From Betaproteobacteria bacterium (GTDB lineage: Bacteria; Pseudomonadota; Gammaproteobacteria; Burkholderiales; Usitatibacteraceae): 64,000 nt of DNA. Numbering within the stretch: position 1 is the stretch's first letter; every line of letters starts with the position of its first letter. The position numbers and the translations under genes are program-made. The notes under the pieces are model-generated. The model ran no database searches. It was not told the DNA's origin and was given only the letters and a program-made list of their open reading frames with translations. The stretch is from NCBI GenBank assembly GCA_016709665.1, contig JADJMI010000005.1:124001-188000 (forward strand), read 5' to 3'. This document shows positions 32,239 through 41,523 of the stretch, piece after piece.

Positions 32239-34092
32239 TCAGCCGCCGTAGCCCGCCAGCTGCATCGTCTTTTTCGGGTTCGCGAGGTTCACGCGCCCGT
32301 TGCGGTCCGCGCCCTGGAGGATGAGCGCCTTCGCCTGCACGGGCGTGAGCTCGGGCTTCACGGCGAAGAGCTTGGCGGCCAGGTTCGCGATCTGCGGCGA
32401 GGCCATGGAGGTGCCCGAGAGCTTGGTCTTCTCGCCGCCGGGCATGTAGCTCACGACCTCGAAGCCGTTCGCGTGGATCACCACCGTCTTGCCGAAGGTG
32501 GAGAAGGCGGTTTCCGTGCCCGCCTGGTCCACGGCGCCCGCGGTGATGAGGTTGGGCAGCTGGAAGCCGGCGGGGATGTACTCGGAGAAATCGGCGCTGT
32601 TGTCCTCGTTGCCGGAACCGGCGACGAAGAGGATGCCCGGCGCGTCGGTGATGGCGTCGAGGAGGGCCTGCTTTTCCACCGCGAAGATCCTCTTGGCGAT
32701 CTCCTTCCTTTCCTCCGGCGTCTTGCCGACGTTGTGGTACGCGAGGGCGCCCTCGTAGAAGCTCGGGCCGTAGCGCCAGCTCATGTTCACCACGCGGGCG
32801 CCGGCCTTCTTGAAGTGCTCCACGGCCACGCGGTAGGCGGCGGCATTGCGGGCGGCGCGCTCGGGCGTGGGCAGCTGCGGCGCCGAGTCGTTGCTCCAGT
32901 GCATCGCCACGGCCGTCACCTGCGCGAAGGGGTTCCCCTCGACCGCGATGCCGGCCACGTGCGTCCCGTGCACCCACATCCCGACGGCCGCGAGGTCCTC
33001 GGTGAACTGCTTCACCTCGTCGGGCTTGAGCGAGCTGACGTGCTTCTTGAAGGCGCGGGCGTCCTCGGAATCGACGGCGGCGCGCACGTCCATGGAGCCC
33101 TTCACGAACCGCTTGAGCATCGGCAGGCGCTTCTGCGCATCGCCCATCGGGCGCACGAGCGCGGTGACGGGCTTCGCGTCCTTGTCGAAGGCGATGCCCG
33201 GGTTGGCGGCCTTGCGGAAGAGATCCACGTCCGTGCCGCTGTCCCAGATGCCCACGACGACGGGCTTCGCCTTCGCGTCGGCGGGCAGCGTCACCAGGCG
33301 GGGCGTCCAGTTGTCCGCCTTGGCCACCTGGTTGCGGTCCACCAGGCCCTGCAGCACCGCGACGGCGTCGTCCTTCACGGGCGTCACGAGCTCGATGGCG
33401 TTGCGCGAGGAGACGATGCCCGCGACGATGGGCGCCGGCACGTCGAGCCCGAGGTTCTTCGCGGCCGGGTCGAGGCTGGTGCGGAAGCTGCCGACGATCA
33501 CGTTCTTCGACAGCAGCTCCATCTGGCCCTTGGCGCCCTTCAGGTTGTCGCCGACCACGGCCCAGGGCAGCGCGCCCCAGCGGGCCGCCACCTCGGACCT
33601 GAAGCGCTCGCGCTGCGCCTCGGGCGTGCCGCCGGCGGCCAGCGTGGCCGCGAGCGTCTCGAGCATGATGCCGCTCGTGAGCTTGTCGGCTTCCTTTTCC
33701 TGCTGCGCGCGCACGTCCCGCAGGAACCGCTGCGCCGCCGCGTAGTCGCCGCGGAACATCGCGATCTGCGCGCGCGTGCCGATGAGGCCGGTGCGCGTGG
33801 CGCGGTCGCGGATGTCGAGCGTGGCGAGGTCCAGGGCGAGGTCCTTGTCGAGCGCGTCGACGGCGGCCTTGAGATCGGCCTTGGGCGCCTCCAGCAGCTC
33901 GCTCGGCAGCTTCGCGATCTTGTACTTGCGCCGCGGCATCTGGTCCGCGCTGGTGATCACCTTCTTCTCGGCCTGGATCGTGGGATCGCCCGCGAGGGAC
34001 GGGATGGTGGCGAGGGCCGTGGCGGCGACGGTGGGCAGGGCCGGCACGGCGAGGATGCCGGCGATGGCGACGGGCAGCAGGCGAAGGCGCAT
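32239..34092 (-). CDS. Exported subtilisin-like serine protease (S8)
   Basis: A 617-residue protein with a signal peptide (about residues 1-25, ending VAATA). A long helical N-terminal region of ~240 residues probably acts as propeptide or adaptor. The S8 catalytic triad is Asp284 (GIWDSGTDV), His375 (WVHGTHVAG) and Ser562 (SGTSMASP). An unusually long insert separates the Asp and His. The start at 34092 is chosen for the signal peptide; the open frame extends upstream. It is monocistronic, convergent with the amidase gene. Confidence 0.88.
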   Translation of the reverse strand: MRLRLLPVAIAGILAVPALPTVAATALATIPSLAGDPTIQAEKKVITSADQMPRRKYKIAKLPSELLEAPKADLKAAVDALDKDLALDLATLDIRDRATRTGLIGTRAQIAMFRGDYAAAQRFLRDVRAQQEKEADKLTSGIMLETLAATLAAGGTPEAQRERFRSEVAARWGALPWAVVGDNLKGAKGQMELLSKNVIVGSFRTSLDPAAKNLGLDVPAPIVAGIVSSRNAIELVTPVKDDAVAVLQGLVDRNQVAKADNWTPRLVTLPADAKAKPVVVGIWDSGTDVDLFRKAANPGIAFDKDAKPVTALVRPMGDAQKRLPMLKRFVKGSMDVRAAVDSEDARAFKKHVSSLKPDEVKQFTEDLAAVGMWVHGTHVAGIAVEGNPFAQVTAVAMHWSNDSAPQLPTPERAARNAAAYRVAVEHFKKAGARVVNMSWRYGPSFYEGALAYHNVGKTPEERKEIAKRIFAVEKQALLDAITDAPGILFVAGSGNEDNSADFSEYIPAGFQLPNLITAGAVDQAGTETAFSTFGKTVVIHANGFEVVSYMPGGEKTKLSGTSMASPQIANLAAKLFAVKPELTPVQAKALILQGADRNGRVNLANPKKTMQLAGYGG

Positions 34093-34206
34093 GGATTTCC
34101 CCAAGGTATGGATGGCCCCGATTCTGGCCCGGCGACGGGACCGTGGCGAGGTTCGAGCGACGAAACGACCGATTCTAGGGTCGAGGCGGCCCGGGTTTGA
34201 CACGAA

Positions 34207-35493
34207 ATGTCACCGGGGTTCCCGGGGCGGATCGGGCATCATGCGCCCGTGGCCCCCGCTCCGTCCCCCGCCTCCCTCGTCGATTCGCGCTACGCCGCCT
34301 TCCGGCTGGGGGTGACGCTCGCCCTCATGACCATCGGCGCCTCCGTCATGTACGTGGTGCCGGTGGTGCTGCCGGCGGTGCAGGCGGAGTTCGGCGTGGC
34401 CCGCGCGGACGCCTCGCTGCCCTATTCGCTCCTCATGATCGGCATGGGCGTGGGCGGCGTGCTCATGGGACGCCTGGCGGACCGCTTCGGCGTCATGGTG
34501 CCGCTCCTGGTGGGCGGCCTGGCCCTCGGGGCGGGCTACGTGGGCGCGAGCTACGCGGCCGACATCCACGTGTTCAACCTGCTGCACGGCGTGCTGCTGG
34601 GCCTGCTCGGCATCTCGGCCACGTTCTCGCCGCTCATGGCCGACACGAGCCTGTGGTGGAACAAGCGCCGCGGCATCGCGGTGGCGGTGTGCGCGAGCGG
34701 CAACTACCTCGGCGGCGCGATCTGGCCGCCCCTCATCCAGCGCATCGTCGAGACCGAGGGCTGGCGCGCGGCCTACTTCGGCCTGGGCGTCTTCTGCGCG
34801 GTGACCATGACCCTGCTCGCGCTCTTCCTGCGCCGCAGCCCGCCGGAGGCCGCGCCGCCGGCGCCCTTCGCGCCCGGCACGGGCACGGACCGGCCCTTCG
34901 GCCTCTCGCCCGGCGCGGCGCAGGGCGTGCTCATGGTCGCGGGGGTCGCGTGCTGCGTGGCGATGTCGATGCCGCAGGTGCACATCGTCGCGTACTGCGG
35001 CGACCTCGGGTACGGCGCGGCGCGCGGCGCGGAGATGCTCTCGCTCATGCTCGCCTGCGGCATCGCGAGCCGGCTGGTCTCGGGCTGGATCTGCGACCAC
35101 ATCGGCGGGCTGCGCACGCTGCTGCTGGGCTCCGTCCTGCAGGGCGTGGCGCTGCTGCTCTTCCTGCCCTTCACGGGGCTCGTGCCGCTCTACGTCATCT
35201 CCGCGCTCTTCGGCCTCTTCCAGGGCGGAATCGTGCCTTCCTACGCGATCATCGTGCGCGAGCATTTCGCCGCGCGCGAGGCGGGCGCGCGCCTGGGCGC
35301 CATCATCATGTGCACGCTCCTGGGCATGGCCCTGGGCGGGTGGATGTCCGGCAAGGTGTTCGACCTCACGGGCTCCTACCGCGCGGCCTTCCTGAACGGC
35401 CTGGCCTGGAACGCGCTCAACCTCGCGATCGCCTGGCTCCTGCTCCGTCGCACCCCCGGGGGCATCCCGCCGCGGGCCGCGGTCGCGGCCTGA
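34207..35493 (+). CDS. Major facilitator superfamily transporter
   Basis: A 428-residue inner-membrane carrier with about twelve hydrophobic segments. The MFS motif A is visible as GRLADRFGVMVPL between helices 2 and 3, and its second-half counterpart as SGWICDHIGGLRTL. The overall pattern fits the oxalate/formate-type or monocarboxylate carriers. An in-frame GTG at 34249 would remove a poorly conserved N-terminus and is an equally good start. It is divergent from the subtilase gene and 78 bases before bdhA. Confidence 0.88.
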   Translation: MSPGFPGRIGHHAPVAPAPSPASLVDSRYAAFRLGVTLALMTIGASVMYVVPVVLPAVQAEFGVARADASLPYSLLMIGMGVGGVLMGRLADRFGVMVPLLVGGLALGAGYVGASYAADIHVFNLLHGVLLGLLGISATFSPLMADTSLWWNKRRGIAVAVCASGNYLGGAIWPPLIQRIVETEGWRAAYFGLGVFCAVTMTLLALFLRRSPPEAAPPAPFAPGTGTDRPFGLSPGAAQGVLMVAGVACCVAMSMPQVHIVAYCGDLGYGAARGAEMLSLMLACGIASRLVSGWICDHIGGLRTLLLGSVLQGVALLLFLPFTGLVPLYVISALFGLFQGGIVPSYAIIVREHFAAREAGARLGAIIMCTLLGMALGGWMSGKVFDLTGSYRAAFLNGLAWNALNLAIAWLLLRRTPGGIPPRAAVAA

Positions 35494-35571
35494 GACGCAT
35501 TCGCGTAAGGTTGGCGCCTTCGGGGAGACCCACGGGGATCCCTTCACGTTCCAGCCTTCGCGAGGATTTCC

Positions 35572-36354
35572 ATGTTCAAGGGCAAGACGGCACTCGTCAC
35601 CGGCTCGACCAGCGGCATCGGCCTCGCCATCGCCACGGCGTACGCGCAGAACGGCGCCCACGTGGTTCTCAACGGCTTCGGCGATCCGGCGGAGGTGGAG
35701 AAGACCCGCGCGAGGCTCGCGGGCGATCACGGCGTCACCGTGCACTACGACGGTGCGGACCTCATGAAGGCCGACGCGGTCGAGGCGATGATGAAGCGCG
35801 CGCTCGACGCCTTCGGCACCGTCGACATCCTCGTGAACAACGCGGGCATCCAGCACATCGCGCCGGTGGACGAGTTCCCGCCGGGCAAGTGGGACGCGAT
35901 CATCGCCCTCAACCTGACGGCCTCGTTCCACACGATCCGCCTGGCCGTGCCCGGCATGAAGGCCAAGGGGTGGGGCCGCATCATCAACATCGCCTCGGCG
36001 CACGCGCTCGTCGCCTCCCCCTTCAAGAGCGCCTACGTCGCGGCCAAGCACGGCATCGCGGGCCTCACGAAGACGGTCGCGCTCGAGGTCGCGGAAAGCG
36101 GCATCACCATGAACGCCATCGGGCCGGGCTACACCTGGACGCCGCTCCTCGAGAAGCAGATCCCGGAGAACGCCAAGCTGCGCGGCATCTCCGAGGAACA
36201 GCTCATCAAGGACGTCTTTCTCTACGCGCAGCCCACGCGCAAGTTCGTGCAGGTGGCCGAGCTCGCGGCCCTTGCCGTCTTCCTCGCGAGCGATGCCGCC
36301 GCATCCGTCACCGGGACGATCATCCCGATGGACGGGGGCTGGACGGCGCACTAG
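35572..36354 (+). CDS. bdhA: 3-hydroxybutyrate dehydrogenase (SDR family)
   Basis: A 260-residue short-chain dehydrogenase that interconverts 3-hydroxybutyrate and acetoacetate with NAD. The cofactor motif is TGSTSGIG, followed by NNAGIQHIAPV; the catalytic Tyr and Lys are in YVAAKHGIAG. The Gln of GIQHI and the segment EEQLIKDVFLYAQPTRKFV are characteristic of D-3-hydroxybutyrate dehydrogenases. Its place upstream of a patatin-like gene is a frequent arrangement in beta-proteobacteria. It links to PHB turnover with phaC at the left edge. Confidence 0.93.
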   Translation: MFKGKTALVTGSTSGIGLAIATAYAQNGAHVVLNGFGDPAEVEKTRARLAGDHGVTVHYDGADLMKADAVEAMMKRALDAFGTVDILVNNAGIQHIAPVDEFPPGKWDAIIALNLTASFHTIRLAVPGMKAKGWGRIINIASAHALVASPFKSAYVAAKHGIAGLTKTVALEVAESGITMNAIGPGYTWTPLLEKQIPENAKLRGISEEQLIKDVFLYAQPTRKFVQVAELAALAVFLASDAAASVTGTIIPMDGGWTAH

Positions 36355-36364
36355 GCCGGCGGCG

Positions 36365-37491
36365 ATGGCGGGGGGCGAAGGGCGCTTCCCGGGCAGGTCG
36401 TCCTGGTCTTCCAGGGCGGGGGCGCGCTGGGCGCCTACCAGGCCGGCGTGTACGAGGCGCTCCACGAGGCCGGCATCGAGCCCGACTGGGTGATCGGCAC
36501 GTCCATCGGTGCCATCAACGCGGCGCTCATCGCGGGCAACCCGCCGGCCAAGCGCATGGCGCGGATCGACGCCTTCTGGAGTCGCATGCAGGCCTCGAAG
36601 GCGGGCGATCCGCTCGGCTGGCTTTCGGGGTTCGGCGCCGCCGGGGCGAACCTGGGCACCCTCGCGCGCGGCATCCCGGGCTTCTTCGCGCCCAACCCCG
36701 CCGCGTGGCTCGGGCCGCACCTGCCGCTCGGCGCCGAGCGCGCGGCCTATTACACGACCGCGCCGCTGCGCGACACGCTCGAAGAGTTGCTGGAACCGGG
36801 CGGGCTCGGCCGCGGGCCGCGCATCACGGTGGGCGCGGTCAACGTGCGCACCGGGCAGATGCGCTACTTCGATTCGCGGGATGCGCCCGTCGGCATCGAG
36901 CACGTCGCGGCCTCGGGCGCCCTGCCGCCCGCGTTTCCGGCGGTGCGCATCGACGGCGAGCTCTACTGGGACGGCGGCATCTACTCGAACACCCCCATGG
37001 AGGCCGTGCTCGACGACCGCCCGCGCCGAGATTCGCTCATCTTCGCCGTGCACTTGTGGAACCCCGAGGGGCCGGAGCCCGAGACGGTCTGGTCCGTGGG
37101 CGGGCGCGAGAAGGACATCCAGTACGCGAGCCGCGCCGCGAGCCACATCGAGCGCCAGCGGCAGATCCACCGCCTCCGTCACGTGATCCGCGAACTCGAA
37201 TCGCACCTCCCCGCGGCCAAGCGCCGCGACGCCCGCGTGCGCGAGCTGTGCTCGTGGGGTTGCGGCACGACGATGCACGTGGTGCGACTCCTCGCCCCGC
37301 GCCTGGCGGGAGAGGACCAGCTGAAGGACATCGACTTCTCGCCGGCGGGCGTGCGGGCGCGCCGCGCCGCGGGCCTCGCGGACGCCCGCATCGCGCTCGA
37401 GCGTTCGCCGTGGATGGCGGACGTGGATCCGATGGACGGCGTGATCGTGCACGACGCGCAGGCGACGTCGCCCGGAAGTCATCCCGGCTAG
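36365..37491 (+). pseudogene. Patatin-like phospholipase (with DUF3734), apparent one-base loss near the start
   Basis: Reads as a ~375-residue serine acyl hydrolase. The oxyanion motif GGGALGAYQAG, the nucleophile in GTSIGA and the catalytic Asp in WDGGIYSN are all encoded, followed by a DUF3734 tail. The oxyanion part, however, has no ATG, GTG or TTG in frame after the bdhA stop. An ATG at 36365 would fit if the six-G run at 36370-36375 had seven Gs. Without that, translation could begin only at GTG 36448, after the essential motif. Either the sequence lost one G or the gene is inactivated. It follows bdhA by ten bases. Confidence 0.75.
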
Positions 37492-37538
37492 CGCGGGCCG
37501 CGATCCGGCGCGGGCCCCGGCGGTGCGACAATGCCGGC

Positions 37539-38738
37539 ATGGACAAGCCCGCCTCCCCCGGCCCCCTCGCCGGCCTCAAGGTCGTCGAGATGGGCACCCT
37601 CATCGCCGGCCCGTACTGCGCCCGGCTGCTCGCCGAGTTCGGCGCCGAAGTCGTGAAGATCGAGACGCCCGGCGAGGGCGATCCCCTTCGCAAGTGGCGC
37701 GTGCTGCACGAGGGCAATTCCCTGTGGTGGCTCGCCCAGGCGCGCAACAAGAAATCCGTCACCGTGAACCTGAAGGCCCCCGAAGGCCAGCAGGTGGTGC
37801 GCGACCTCGTGGCGAAGGCGGACATCGTCGTCGAGAATTTCCGCCCGGGCACGATGGAGAAGTGGGGTCTCGGCTACGACGCGCTCGCGACCGCGAATCC
37901 CGGGCTCGTCATGGTGCGCCTCTCGGGCTTCGGGCAGACGGGCCCCTACCGCGACCAGCCCGGCTTCGGCGCCATCGGCGAATCGATGGGCGGCATGCGC
38001 CACATCACCGGCTACCCGGACCGCGCGCCGGTGCGGGTGGGCATCTCCATCGGCGATTCGCTCGCGGCGATGTTCGGGGTGATCGGCGCGCTCATGGCGA
38101 TCCACAACCGCGGCAACACCGGCAAGGGCCAGGTCGTCGACGTGGCGCTCTACGAGGCCGTCTTCGCGATGATGGAATCGATGCTGCCGGAGTACGGCTT
38201 CTCGGGGCTGGTGCGCGAGCGCACGGGCTCGGCGCTGCCGGGCATCGTGCCTTCCAACACGTACCAGTGCGGCGACGGCAAGTACGTGGTGATCGGCGCG
38301 AACGCCGATTCGATCTTCAAGCGCATGATGCGAGCCATCGGGCGGGCGGACCTCGCCGACGATCCCTCGCTCGCCGACAACGCCGGCCGCGTGAAGCGCA
38401 CGGAGGAACTCGACCGCGTGATCGGCGAGTGGACGGCCACGGTGACGCTCGAGGAGGCGCTCGCGCTCCTGGAGAAGGCCGAGGTGCCCTCCGGCCGCAT
38501 CTTCTCCATCGCCGACATCGTGGCCGACCTGCACTACCAGGCGCGCGGCATGATCGAGAAGCACCGGCTGGGCGACAAGGACCTGCTGCTGCCCGGCGTC
38601 GTGCCCAAGCTTTCCGGGACGCCCGGCGGCACGCGCTGGGTGGGGCCGAAGCTCGGCGAGCACACGGACGAGGTGCTGCGCGGCCTGGGCTACGACGAGG
38701 CGCGGATCGCGGACCTGAAGGCCCGCAAGGTCGTCTAG
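37539..38738 (+). CDS. CaiB/BaiF-type (family III) CoA transferase
   Basis: A 399-residue CoA transferase. Family marks are GLKVVEMGTLIAGPYCARLLAEFGA at the N-terminus, NKKSVTVNL, the catalytic Asp in VENFRPGTMEKWGL / GDSLAAMFG, and the C-terminal GEHTDEVLRGLGY. These enzymes move CoA between carboxylic acids such as carnitine, formate/oxalate or itaconate-like acids. The acid is not identifiable. It may be co-transcribed with bdhA and the patatin gene (48-base gap). Its 3' end abuts a palindromic repeat. Confidence 0.9.
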   Translation: MDKPASPGPLAGLKVVEMGTLIAGPYCARLLAEFGAEVVKIETPGEGDPLRKWRVLHEGNSLWWLAQARNKKSVTVNLKAPEGQQVVRDLVAKADIVVENFRPGTMEKWGLGYDALATANPGLVMVRLSGFGQTGPYRDQPGFGAIGESMGGMRHITGYPDRAPVRVGISIGDSLAAMFGVIGALMAIHNRGNTGKGQVVDVALYEAVFAMMESMLPEYGFSGLVRERTGSALPGIVPSNTYQCGDGKYVVIGANADSIFKRMMRAIGRADLADDPSLADNAGRVKRTEELDRVIGEWTATVTLEEALALLEKAEVPSGRIFSIADIVADLHYQARGMIEKHRLGDKDLLLPGVVPKLSGTPGGTRWVGPKLGEHTDEVLRGLGYDEARIADLKARKVV

Positions 38739-38744
38739 GAAAGA

Positions 38745-38798
38745 ATCGGGGACGGGTGTAAATGGGGACGGGTGAAAAATTCACCTGTCCCCGATTTT
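38745..38798. repeat. GGGGACAGGTGAA-type palindromic repeat, copy 1
   Basis: The core hairpin has arms GGGGACGGGTGAA (38764-38776) and TTCACCTGTCCCC (38780-38792) around an AAA loop. A second GGGGACGGGTGTAA precedes it. It lies between two convergent genes and its right arm supplies the last codons and stop of the GntR gene (Ile-Gly-Asp-Arg-stop). The same element recurs at 45878-45938. It resembles REP-type palindromes mobilised by RAYT transposases and should also terminate transcription from both sides. Confidence 0.75.
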
Positions 38799-39533
38799 CG
38801 CCTTCCTCGCCCCCCCGACACGCTTGGGCGCGGTGGGGACGGCGGACTTGCGACCATCGTTGTGCGCAAGGTGGATCATGTGAAGCGTGATCCGCCGTAC
38901 CTCCTGCTGGCTGCGCTCGATGTGGGCGGTGAGCAGCGTGGACGCGAGCTCCACCTTGCGCGAGAGCACGGCCCGCAGGATCTGCCCGTGCTCCTGGTAC
39001 GTGCTCTCGATGCGGTCGGCCTTCGTGAAGTCGAGCCGCCGGATCACGCGGATGCGCTCCGTCACGTCGAGGTGGATGCGCAGCAACTCGGGATTGCCCG
39101 TCGATCCCACGAGCCCCAGGTGGAACGCCTCGTCGAGCCTCGCGACTTCGCGCGCGTCGTCGAGCCGGGCACTGGCGGGCACGATCCACACGGCCTTGAG
39201 CGGCAGCACCGCCTCGAGCGTTTCCGCGGCGGCCAGGCGCCTGAGCGCGGCCAGCTCGATGAGGGTGCGAACTTCATAAAGGTGGTCGAAGCGCTCGAAG
39301 TCCAAGCCTCTCACGCTCCAGCCGCTTTTCGACTGCACGGTGAGGTAACCCTCGCGCTCCAGGCGGTAGAGCGCCTCGCGCACCGGCGTCCGGCTCACGC
39401 CCAGGCGCGCGGCCACCTCGTTCTCGCTGAAGCGCGCGCCCGGCAACAGGCGGAACTCGAAGAGATCCTCCTTGAGGGCCGCATAGGCCCGGTCGGCGAG
39501 CGGCAACGCCGGCGGGGCATGGCGTTCCTTCAT
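38781..39533 (-). CDS. GntR-family (FCD subgroup) regulator of the allophanate hydrolase operon
   Basis: A 250-residue regulator. The winged helix holds LPGARFSENEVAARLGVSRTPVREALYRLEREGYL (about residues 28-62), followed by an FCD effector domain with DEAFHLGLVGSTGN and the paired His residues near LTAHIERSQQEV. It is divergent from the allophanate hydrolase operon, whose control region contains tandem semi-palindromes, so it probably controls that operon and itself. The final four residues and stop are encoded by the palindromic repeat, which suggests the original C-terminus was altered by insertion. Confidence 0.9.
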   Translation of the reverse strand: MKERHAPPALPLADRAYAALKEDLFEFRLLPGARFSENEVAARLGVSRTPVREALYRLEREGYLTVQSKSGWSVRGLDFERFDHLYEVRTLIELAALRRLAAAETLEAVLPLKAVWIVPASARLDDAREVARLDEAFHLGLVGSTGNPELLRIHLDVTERIRVIRRLDFTKADRIESTYQEHGQILRAVLSRKVELASTLLTAHIERSQQEVRRITLHMIHLAHNDGRKSAVPTAPKRVGGARKAKIGDR

Positions 39534-39674
39534 GTTTCGTTTCCCTTTCCTGCGCCATCGCGGTGCGGCGCGTGGCGCTTGTTGGTGCGATCGGCCGGGG
39601 TCGTCCCCGGATGCCGGTGGGCCCATCCGCCTCGATTCGCTGCGCAATCAAACCGTTGGGGAATCTGGCACGAC

Positions 39675-39710
39675 CTCTGCATACAACTTGCATGCCAACT
39701 TGTATACCAG
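39675..39710. promoter_or_regulatory. Tandem 12-bp operator-like repeats between GntR and allophanate hydrolase genes
   Basis: Two directly abutting 12-mers, CTTGCATGCCAA (39687-39698) and CTTGTATACCAG (39699-39710), follow the pattern CTTG-YATR-CCAR. A less perfect third unit, CTCTGCATACAA, lies at 39675-39686. ATACAA and TTGTAT also form an inverted repeat across the block. The CTTGTATAC core is typical of FCD-type GntR operators. The block ends 13 bases before the GTG start of the hydrolase, so bound protein would block its initiation. Confidence 0.6.
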
Positions 39711-39723
39711 ATTGCCGACGACC

Positions 39724-41523
39724 GTGAAACCCGACCTGCGCCTCGACTCGCTGCGCCGCGCCTACCGCGACCGGGCCCTCACCGTGCGCGAGCTCGTCGA
39801 TGCCCTGGACGCCGCCGCCGGGCGGATCGAAGGCAACCCGCTCTGGATCGCGCGCATGCCTCTCGAGGCCCAGCGCGCCAGGGCGGCGGCGCTCGACGCG
39901 CTGGGCGACGAGGCGAGGGCGGCGCTCCCGCTCTTCGGCATCCCGTTCGCGGTGAAGGACAACATCGACGTGGCCGGGCTCGCCACCACGGCCGGCTGCC
40001 CGGCCTACGCGTACCGGCCCGAGCGCAGCGCCACGGCCGTCGAGCGACTCGCCGCCGCGGGCGCCCTCCTGGTCGGCAAGACCAACCTCGACCAGTTCGC
40101 CACGGGGCTCGTGGGCGCCCGTTCGCCCCATGGGGCCTGCCACAACGCGTTCTCGCCAGCGCACGTGAGCGGCGGCTCCAGCTCCGGGTCCGCCCTTGCC
40201 GTCGCGCTGTCGCTCGCTTCCTTCGCGCTGGGCACGGACACCGCGGGATCGGGCCGCGTCCCCGCCGCCTTCAACAACATCGTGGGGCTCAAGCCCACGC
40301 GCGGGCGCATCTCGACGGCCGGCGTGGTGCCGGCCTGCCGCTCGCTCGATTGCGTGTCGATCTTCGCGCTCGGAGCCGACGACGCGATGGCCATCTTCGG
40401 CGTGCTCGATGCCGCCGACCCGCGCGATCCCTTCACGCGTCGTCCCGGACGCGCGCCGGCATTTCCGGCGGAAGGCTTCCGCTTCGCCGTTCCGAACCCG
40501 GGCGATCTCGAGTTCGACGGCGATGCGGGTTACGAGGCGCTCTTCGCGGCCGCGCGCGAACGCCTGCTTGCCCTGGGCGGCGAAGAGAAGGCCATCGACT
40601 ACGCGCCTTTCCTGGAAGCCCAGGCGCTTCTGTACGACGGCCCGCTGGTTGCGGAACGCTGGGCCGCGCTCGGCGCCTTCGCCGAAGGCCACGCGGCCGA
40701 CCTGCATCCGGTGACGGCCCGCGTGCTCGCGAGTGGCTCGGCCTACGGGGCCGCCGAGCTCTTCCGCGCGTTCCATCGGCTTGCCGAACTCAAGGCGCAG
40801 TGCGACGTCGCCCTGGCCGGTTCGGATTTCCTCCTCGTGCCCGGCGCGCCGACCTTGCCGCGCTTGGACGAACTCGAACGCGACCCCATCGCCCTCAACA
40901 GCCGGCTGGGGCGCTACACCAACTTCGTCAACCCGCTCGACTACGCCGCGATCGCCGTCCCGGCGGGGTTTCGCGACGACGGCCTGCCATTCGGGGTGAC
41001 GCTCGTGGGGGCGGCGCACTCGGAGGCCTCTCTCGCCGCGGTGGCGGCGCGGCTGCACGCGGCGGGCGCGCAAACCGTCGGCGCGTGCGGCACGCCGGTC
41101 GCCGAGCCGTCGTCCGCCCCGGCCACCGGCAGGATCCCCTTCGCGGTCGTCGGTGCCCACCTCACGGGATTGCCGCTCAACGGGCAGCTCGTCGACTGCG
41201 GCGCCCGGCTGGACCGCGCCACGCGGACGGCACCCTGCTATCGCCTCTACGAACTGCCCGGCACGTCGCCGCGCAAGCCGGGCCTCGTCCGGGTCGGCGC
41301 GGACGGCTCGGCCATCGACGTCGAAGTGTGGGACATGCCGGTGGAAGCCTTCGGCGCCTTCGTCGCCGCGATTCCGTCCCCGCTGTCGGTGGGCACCGTC
41401 GAGCTCGAGGACGGGCCCCCGGTGAAGGGCTTCCTCTGCGAGGCGGCCGCCATCGCCGCCGCGAGCGACATCACCGCCTGGGGCGGCTGGCGCCGGTACC
41501 TCGGCGGCCTTCGCGCCGCGTGA
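39724..41523 (+). CDS. atzF: Allophanate hydrolase, AtzF type
   Basis: A 599-residue amidase-family enzyme that hydrolyses allophanate to ammonia and carbon dioxide. The amidase triad is present: Lys in IPFAVKDNIDVAGL, SGGSSSGSA and the nucleophile in GTDTAGSGRVPAAFN. A C-terminal domain of about 130 residues (from ~PFAVVGAHLTGLPLN) matches the AtzF/DUR1 tail that completes decarboxylation. Start is GTG at 39724; the reading frame is open to 39532 but that part overlaps the operator region. No urea carboxylase gene is adjacent, so allophanate must arise from another route such as biuret or a ureido compound. Confidence 0.88.
   Translation: MKPDLRLDSLRRAYRDRALTVRELVDALDAAAGRIEGNPLWIARMPLEAQRARAAALDALGDEARAALPLFGIPFAVKDNIDVAGLATTAGCPAYAYRPERSATAVERLAAAGALLVGKTNLDQFATGLVGARSPHGACHNAFSPAHVSGGSSSGSALAVALSLASFALGTDTAGSGRVPAAFNNIVGLKPTRGRISTAGVVPACRSLDCVSIFALGADDAMAIFGVLDAADPRDPFTRRPGRAPAFPAEGFRFAVPNPGDLEFDGDAGYEALFAAARERLLALGGEEKAIDYAPFLEAQALLYDGPLVAERWAALGAFAEGHAADLHPVTARVLASGSAYGAAELFRAFHRLAELKAQCDVALAGSDFLLVPGAPTLPRLDELERDPIALNSRLGRYTNFVNPLDYAAIAVPAGFRDDGLPFGVTLVGAAHSEASLAAVAARLHAAGAQTVGACGTPVAEPSSAPATGRIPFAVVGAHLTGLPLNGQLVDCGARLDRATRTAPCYRLYELPGTSPRKPGLVRVGADGSAIDVEVWDMPVEAFGAFVAAIPSPLSVGTVELEDGPPVKGFLCEAAAIAAASDITAWGGWRRYLGGLRAA

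Noticed and set aside
36370..36375. Six-G run considered as a phase-variation switch
   Set aside because: Six bases is short for efficient slippage, and similar run errors occur in other genes of the window, so sequence error is the better first explanation.
34210..37482. Minus-strand open frame of 1090 residues opposite MFS, bdhA and patatin genes
   Set aside because: Its translation is Arg/His/Gly/Ala-rich without any domain, and the opposite strand carries three clear conserved genes. Long antisense frames are common in DNA this rich in G and C.
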